Shown here piece after piece: positions 59,205 to 64,000 of a DNA stretch of 64,000 bases. Origin of the DNA: Pyrus communis (Eukaryota > Streptophyta > Magnoliopsida > Rosales > Rosaceae). The notes beneath the pieces are model-generated. The model was not told the DNA's origin. It was given only the letters and a program-made list of their open reading frames with translations, and did no database searches. Location of the stretch: the NCBI RefSeq assembly GCF_963583255.1, contig NC_084811.1:17068088-17132087 (forward strand), in the 5' to 3' direction. The position numbers and the translations under genes are program-made. How positions within the stretch are numbered: the first letter of the stretch is position 1; each line of letters begins with the position of its first letter.

Positions 59205-60577
59205 AAAAAACTTCAATTACAAAATGAGTCTTGGAAGATGACATTCCGTATAACATTAAAGGCTTAAAGGCTTCTCGAACCAAAGTATACAAGTATCAAC
59301 TAAAAGACCAAACTTAGCCAAGTGGTGAGCGACACCATTACAAGGCCCCTTTTTTCTTTTTGGTGAAAACCATTACAAAGCCTACATATATGATTGCATA
59401 ATAGGTCTATTGGTGGAAACACTCCTGCTATTTAAATCCCTATATCTAGGGCATTAAATTTTGAGCAGTGGATCCAAAGCAGTCCACGGTGGGGGATGTT
59501 TGAGGAAGCTATTGAAGGAATTTGAAGTTGGAGGGTTATAGGGTATTTCTTTTCTGGAAAAACTTGGGACTGAAAAATTTTGAAATCTTAGGGCTCAAGA
59601 TAGCTCAGAATGGATGGTAAAAAGAAGTCTTAGTTTGTTCCCTTTTTAAGTATACACAATTTAAAATTGATTCATTGGTGTTCGTGAGTTAGTGGAAGAG
59701 TTTTGTTAACACTCTAGTAGCGCTAAAAACTTTAAAGAACCGCAAATACAAAACGTTTAAACATAATTATAGAAGTATCAACTAAAAGACCAAACTTAGC
59801 CAAGTGGTGAGCGACACCATTACAAGGCCCTTTTTTTCTTTTTGGTGAAAACCGTTACAAAGCCTAGAGATATGATTGCATAATAGGTCTATCGATGGAA
59901 ACACTCTTGCTGTTTAAATCCCTACATCTGGGGCATTAAATTTTGATTTGAATCGGCAGTCGATCCAATGTAATCCACGGTGGGGGATGTTTGAAGAAGC
60001 CATTGAAGGAATTTGAAGTTGGCCGGTTAAAAAGTATTTCTTTTCTGGGTAAACTGGGGACTGAAAGCATTGGGTAATCTTAGGGCTCAAGATAGCTCAG
60101 AGTGGATGGTAAAAGTGAAGTCTTAGTTTGTTCCTTTTTAAGTATTGACAATTTAAAATTGATCCATTGGTATTCGTGAGTAAGTAGAAGAGTTTTATTA
60201 ACACTCAAGTAGCGCTAAAACTTTAAAGAATCGAATACAGAACGTTTAAACATAATTAAAGCCAAAATTAACGACTTAATTCTGTTTAAAGGGGCAAATA
60301 TTTGGATTGAAAATAAGTAGTTGGGCCTAATCAAGGCCCAACCCTACCTATTCTTATTAAATGCCCAAAGGAGTTGTTTAATTTCAGAGTCCCATAAGGC
60401 TAGCACGCGAGCCCATGTACAGTTTGAAAAGAGCACGACATGTGGCAATAATCAGTAAGTACGTCTCACTGAAGTGGCACTCCAGTTGAGTTCAAGAGAA
60501 TTTAGTTGCTTTATAGTGGCAATTTAGGAGTTCTAGAGGTTTGAAGAGTCAATGACTTTGGAATATCACCTCCATTT
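59205..60577. repeat. Duplicated polygalacturonase downstream flank with internal tandem copy
   Basis: Matches 2970-4080 downstream of the intact gene, with an internal deletion after AAAGCCTA.ATATATG. A segment of about 482 bases is present twice in tandem (59291-59772, 59773-about 60255). LINE-tail remnants are included. No gene is supported. Confidence 0.8.
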
Positions 60578-62435
60578 TTGGCATATAAATGCAGTCGTTA
60601 TCGTTGGCTTAAGTCATATGTCACCTCAAAGCTGGATGGGAAAAGTAAACAGTGTATTTTTTTTAGTTATAGTCTTCAGCATAAGGGTTACAAATGCTTA
60701 ACCTCTCAATCCAACATGATACATATCAAACATGTTCTCTTCGATGAGGAACACTTTCCTTGTCATACTTCTCAACCACTCACTATCACTCCCTCTTACA
60801 GCTCTACGACAGAGATACCTTCTCGTTTTAAATTTATATTTCATGGTAATCCTAAACCTCAACCATCTCTATCCTCTACTTCACTACCACATTCATCAAC
60901 ATCTACCCATCAACCACTTTATTCACCTACCTCTGCCCAACCTTTACTCAGTCAACAATCAACTCTTATCACCTTCACCACAACTCATTCCTCAAAGACC
61001 AGTCACCACAAATTCTCATCATATGATTACAAGATCCAAAGCTGGCGTCTTCAAGCCCAAAGCTTTATCTGCCACAAAGCATCCAATTGATCCTCAAATT
61101 TTTGTGCCTATATGCAAGCTTCCAAGCATGACCGTTGGAGCAAGGCTATGCTTGAAGAATTACAAGCAAAAAAATCAATAGGAACTTGGACTGTTGTACC
61201 TCCTTCTCCTCATCAAAAATTGGTTGGCTACAAATGCTTCTTTAGAATCAAAAGAAATCCTGATGACACCAATGATAGATACAAGGCTAGACTTGTGACC
61301 AAAGGTTTTCACCAATAAGATGGAATTGATTTCAATGAGACTTATAGTCCTGTTGCAAAACCTGTCATAATCAGGATCTTATTAACACTTGCAGTACAAT
61401 ATGATTGGTTTCTAAATTAGCTTGACATTAATAATGCCTTTCTTCGTGGTAATCTCAAAGAAGAGGTCTTTATGTAGCAACCTCCAAAATTTATTGATTC
61501 ATCTAAACCATCTTTTGTCTACAAGTTGAATAAGTCTCTCTATGGCTTAAAAGAAGCTCCCAGAGCCTGGTATGACAAGTTGTTTGACACTTTTAAACTT
61601 TCAATCAGATTGTTCTCTGGTCCAAATGCTTATTTCTATTAAGATTTTATAAAACAACTCAGTTCTTTATTTCCTGTTAAGGATTTGGGTCATTTACATT
61701 ATTTTCTTGGTTTAGAGGCACAAAGATCAACAGAGGGTATCTTCTGTCCCAAAGTAAATATGCATTAGATATTCTTGTTAAGACACATATGGATGGTTGT
61801 AAACCTTGCGACTCTTCTTGGTACCCAAAGAATGGATCACACTGGCACAATATTGTCTAATCCGAAGGAATACAAATAAATAGTAAGGGCTCTTCAATAT
61901 CAAACCTGGACTAGATTAGATCTTTCCTTTGTAGTGAATCAAGTATGTTAGGTTCTCTATTGTCCAAGGAATTCCCACATTTAGACTGAAAAGAATCTTA
62001 AGATTCTTAAAAAGTTTTGTTGATCAAGGTCTATGGTTCAAGAAAAGCCCTCTGCAACTCACTGCCTTTTCTAATGCAGATTGGGCAGGCTGTGTTTTTG
62101 ACAGAAAATCTAGCTCATACCGTTGTTGAACTCTCATGGATTTGCAAGATTTTCATAGATATTGCCTTCCCTCTTACTCAAATTCCCAAGATTTGGTGTG
62201 ATAATGTATCTGCAATCTTATTGGCATCTAATCATATGTTTCATGTTCATACGAAACATGTGGAAATCGATTACCACTACATTAAGAAGCATGTTCTTGC
62301 CAATTTGCTCAAGGTTCAGTGTATTAGCACTCAATATCAACTCGCAAATATTCATACAAAGCCTTTGTCCAATGCTAGATTTTAGTATCTTCAATCCAAG
62401 CTATCACTTGGCTTTCCATCGTTCAGCTTGAGGGG
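60578..62435 (+). pseudogene. Decayed copia pol (integrase C-terminus, RT, RNase H)
   Basis: Opens inside the post-integrase region (GYKCLTSQSNMIHIKHVLFD at about 60690), passes a Ser/Pro/Thr-rich linker, and enters reverse transcriptase at 61112 (WSKAMLEELQAKKSIGTW; YKARLVTKGFHQ). It then shows at least five stops: LDINNAFLRGN and [17 protein letters not shown] are visible, but the YVDD region is deleted near 61625. RNase H ends at 62385 with FHVHTKHVEIDYHYI and ANIHTKPLSNARF. The 5' part of the element is missing; duplicated flank joins at about 60570. Confidence 0.85.
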
Positions 62436-62741
62436 TGTAAAAGACAACTCATATTTAGTTGTTTTTAGTTATCTTGTATAGTTATAAGTTTGTTATAACT
62501 GTTTTTTAACTAATCCTAGTTTAGTGAGTTAATTAGGTTTGATTAGTTGCTAAGCTTTATTTGGCAGGTGTACTCCTATGTCTATCGTTATCAATGAAAT
62601 GCTCCTATTAGAAAAACTTTATGGGTTGCTATTGCGCTTCTCGTTTTCTTGTGTCATGATGGTTTATAGACACTTCATGAGCTATTAACTGAGTTGTAAT
62701 TTCTTATTCATTAAGAAAGAAATATACAAGCTTCTTTTTCA
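62427..62741 (+). repeat. Polypurine tract and 3' LTR of the decayed copia element
   Basis: GCTTGAGGGG (62427-62435) abuts an LTR from TGTAAAAGACAAC (62436) to CTTCTTTTTCA (62741), 306 bases. It matches the LTR at 9824/10443-10627 and shows that copy's MITE-free state. Confidence 0.8.
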
Positions 62742-63049
62742 TGTGAAGGCCTACCTAGCTAAGGCTTTCCAAAGCCACCCTTAAATTGATACAGCGTTCC
62801 CAACACTTGTAGGGAAGTTGTGTGTAGATCAACATCCAACAAGTAATAATACTATATAAATATTAAGTTGATAGGCTCTAAATAATGGGAAACTAATTTA
62901 TTATACACGTCATTGTTCTCTGTTTGGATAGCACAATACATCACACCATGTTTATTTTAATAAGTTAATTTTTTTTTCCTTTATTTAATCTAACGATTAG
63001 AAATAAATATGAAGTTTTGAAATCAGTTTCCTGAAAAATTTGTTGTACA
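62742..63049. other. Unassigned AT-rich sequence
   Basis: No ORF, repeat pair or known element is seen. Confidence 0.4.
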
Positions 63050-63170
63050 CTTAGTACTATGGTCTAGTGGTATTCCTCTTCACTTGTAAGAGTGATTTCT
63101 TAAGTTTGATTCTCCCCAAAGATGAATTTGAACCACATTATTACTAGCCATTGTGATGTCTACTATAATC
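63050..63170 (+). mobile_element. tRNA-derived SINE-like element
   Basis: A full polymerase III box A (TGGTCTAGTGG, 63060-63070) is followed 33 bases later by a degenerate box B (AGTTTGATTCT, 63103-63113, three changes from GGTTCGANTCC). The tRNA-unrelated tail (GAATTTGAACCACATTATTA) resembles plant SINEs. It does not fold as a true tRNA: the acceptor pairing is absent. The 3' end is uncertain. Confidence 0.55.
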
Positions 63171-63429
63171 TTGGAGTCATTAATTACAATCTAAGGATTG
63201 GCGTGCATCGCAAGTAATTACATTCCTAAGAGGATGCAACATCTTCTTCCCAGATATATTCTCCACATTTAATGAGGACTTTACTTTACTATCCTAAAAG
63301 ATCTTTTCTTCTACTTGTATATATGTACCCTTCTAGGGTCTATCTCTGGTAGCGCAATCTTTGCATACTTATAGGGTAAAGAAGTTTACCATGTTTTCAG
63401 TTTGATCTCTGTCTTACTATTTACTGAAA
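63171..63429. other. Unassigned sequence
   Basis: Nothing recognisable apart from AT-rich sequence with a TATATATG near 63320. Confidence 0.35.
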
Positions 63430-63880
63430 AGCAAAACCAGTTGTTGATGAAGAATCATTAAGTTAGACCTATTGGCTCAAGTGTTGTGCCTAAAGCCCAT
63501 GCCAACACATCTCGAGGCCCACAAGGGTGCACGAAGCATCGTGGCCATGGGAAAGGTTCCAAACCTCCACCACGGGCTTATGGTCAGCAGCGTAGAAGCC
63601 AACCCTAAGGAGAAAATCCGGCCTTAAAGCGCAATACCCTGGCTCCCAAGGCTTCCAACTTCAAGAACTAAGGCAAAGCTTCCACCACCGTAGAAGCAGA
63701 TATATGTTATCGATGTGGTTCAAAAGATCAATCGTCCCAAGTTTACTGAGCTTCCGCTCATGTTGATGCTAAATATCTTTCACGTCGTAAAGCCATAGTG
63801 ATAAACTTTGTTCAAGTGGACAATCCGGAAGATACCACTTTGGAGATTTCTATTTTCAAGAGGCATCGCACCAATTGAAG
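63430..63880 (+). pseudogene. Gag-like zinc-knuckle remnant
   Basis: Plus-strand frames with several stops show a basic, Gly/Arg/Asn-rich region and then CYRCGSKDQSS, a zinc knuckle whose His and last Cys are lost. An acidic tail follows (DNPEDTTLEIS). This pattern fits the Gag of a plant copia-type element. No LTR is visible before the window ends. Bases 63881-64000 hold nothing I can name. Confidence 0.5.
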
Positions 63881-64000
63881 AATAGAAATTTTAGACATGT
63901 GCCGAAGTGAGGCCAAGTTCCCCTAGTGGCCGAACCCCCTTGAAATTTTTTTTGTTTAAGTTTTTTGAACAATTTTCTATATAATTTTATTATGTGTGTG

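Noticed and set aside
10629..62435. Left copia gag and right copia pol as one split element
   Set aside because: They share a family and orientation, but the right pol is joined to duplicated polygalacturonase flank at 60570, so a single ancestral insertion is unlikely.
63060..63113. tRNA gene
   Set aside because: Box B is degenerate and no cloverleaf or acceptor stem forms; a SINE head explains it better.

Overview
This is nuclear DNA from a flowering plant. It holds an intron-split gene with plant-type GT-AG junctions, TATA-driven LTRs, plant retrotransposon families (Ty1/copia, Athila-like Ty3/gypsy, L1 LINEs, TRIM and Cassandra) and many MITEs. A rosaceous tree such as apple or pear is my best guess, because a GGATCC-rich MITE and several LTRs look like types I associate with that family. 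That is recall, not proof. Nothing bacterial is present.

Host genes: one apparently intact four-exon polygalacturonase (GH28) lies at 1126-2714 (+). Two broken relatives lie downstream in the same orientation: a fragment cut up by insertions at 31311-33523, and a frameshifted copy lacking its last exons at 58154-59135. Sequence downstream of the intact gene (about 2970-4080) recurs after the second broken copy (59200-60570), so the window records a segmental duplication of a polygalacturonase locus that retrotransposons later pushed apart.

Layout: 1-4210, polygalacturonase and flank; 4211-9236, a near-complete but mutated Ty1/copia element on the minus strand; 9824-11330, a second copia fragment whose LTR carries a MITE; 12350-30657, a three-level nest. 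In the nest, Athila-like element A (gag and protease kept, most of pol deleted) contains solo LTR C (TSD TTAGA), which contains element B (TSD CTAAT). Element B has almost identical 2.5 kb LTRs and no gag-pol. In their place it carries a TATA box and a 225-codon coiled-coil ORF on the strand opposite to the element. 30658-33523 holds a tandem repeat and the polygalacturonase fragment with an LTR and two MITEs. 33524-56932 is one L1 LINE (minus strand, about 5.6 kb when its pieces are summed) split by a Cassandra LTR, a 1.9 kb solo LTR, a 2.1 kb solo LTR (TSD CAATC), a tandem TRIM array, an 11.4 kb Athila-like element F with gag-protease-RT-RNase H-integrase, and an unidentified insert. 56933-57757 is a TRIM/Cassandra chimera. 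58154-60570 is the duplicated polygalacturonase block. 60578-62741 is a decayed copia pol with its 3' LTR. The tail has a SINE-like element and a gag-like remnant.

The most unusual object is element B: a young-looking, non-autonomous LTR retrotransposon that appears to carry its own antisense transcription unit. Its LTRs, tRNA-Asp primer site and polypurine tract resemble those of element F, so proteins from F-like elements could plausibly mobilise it.
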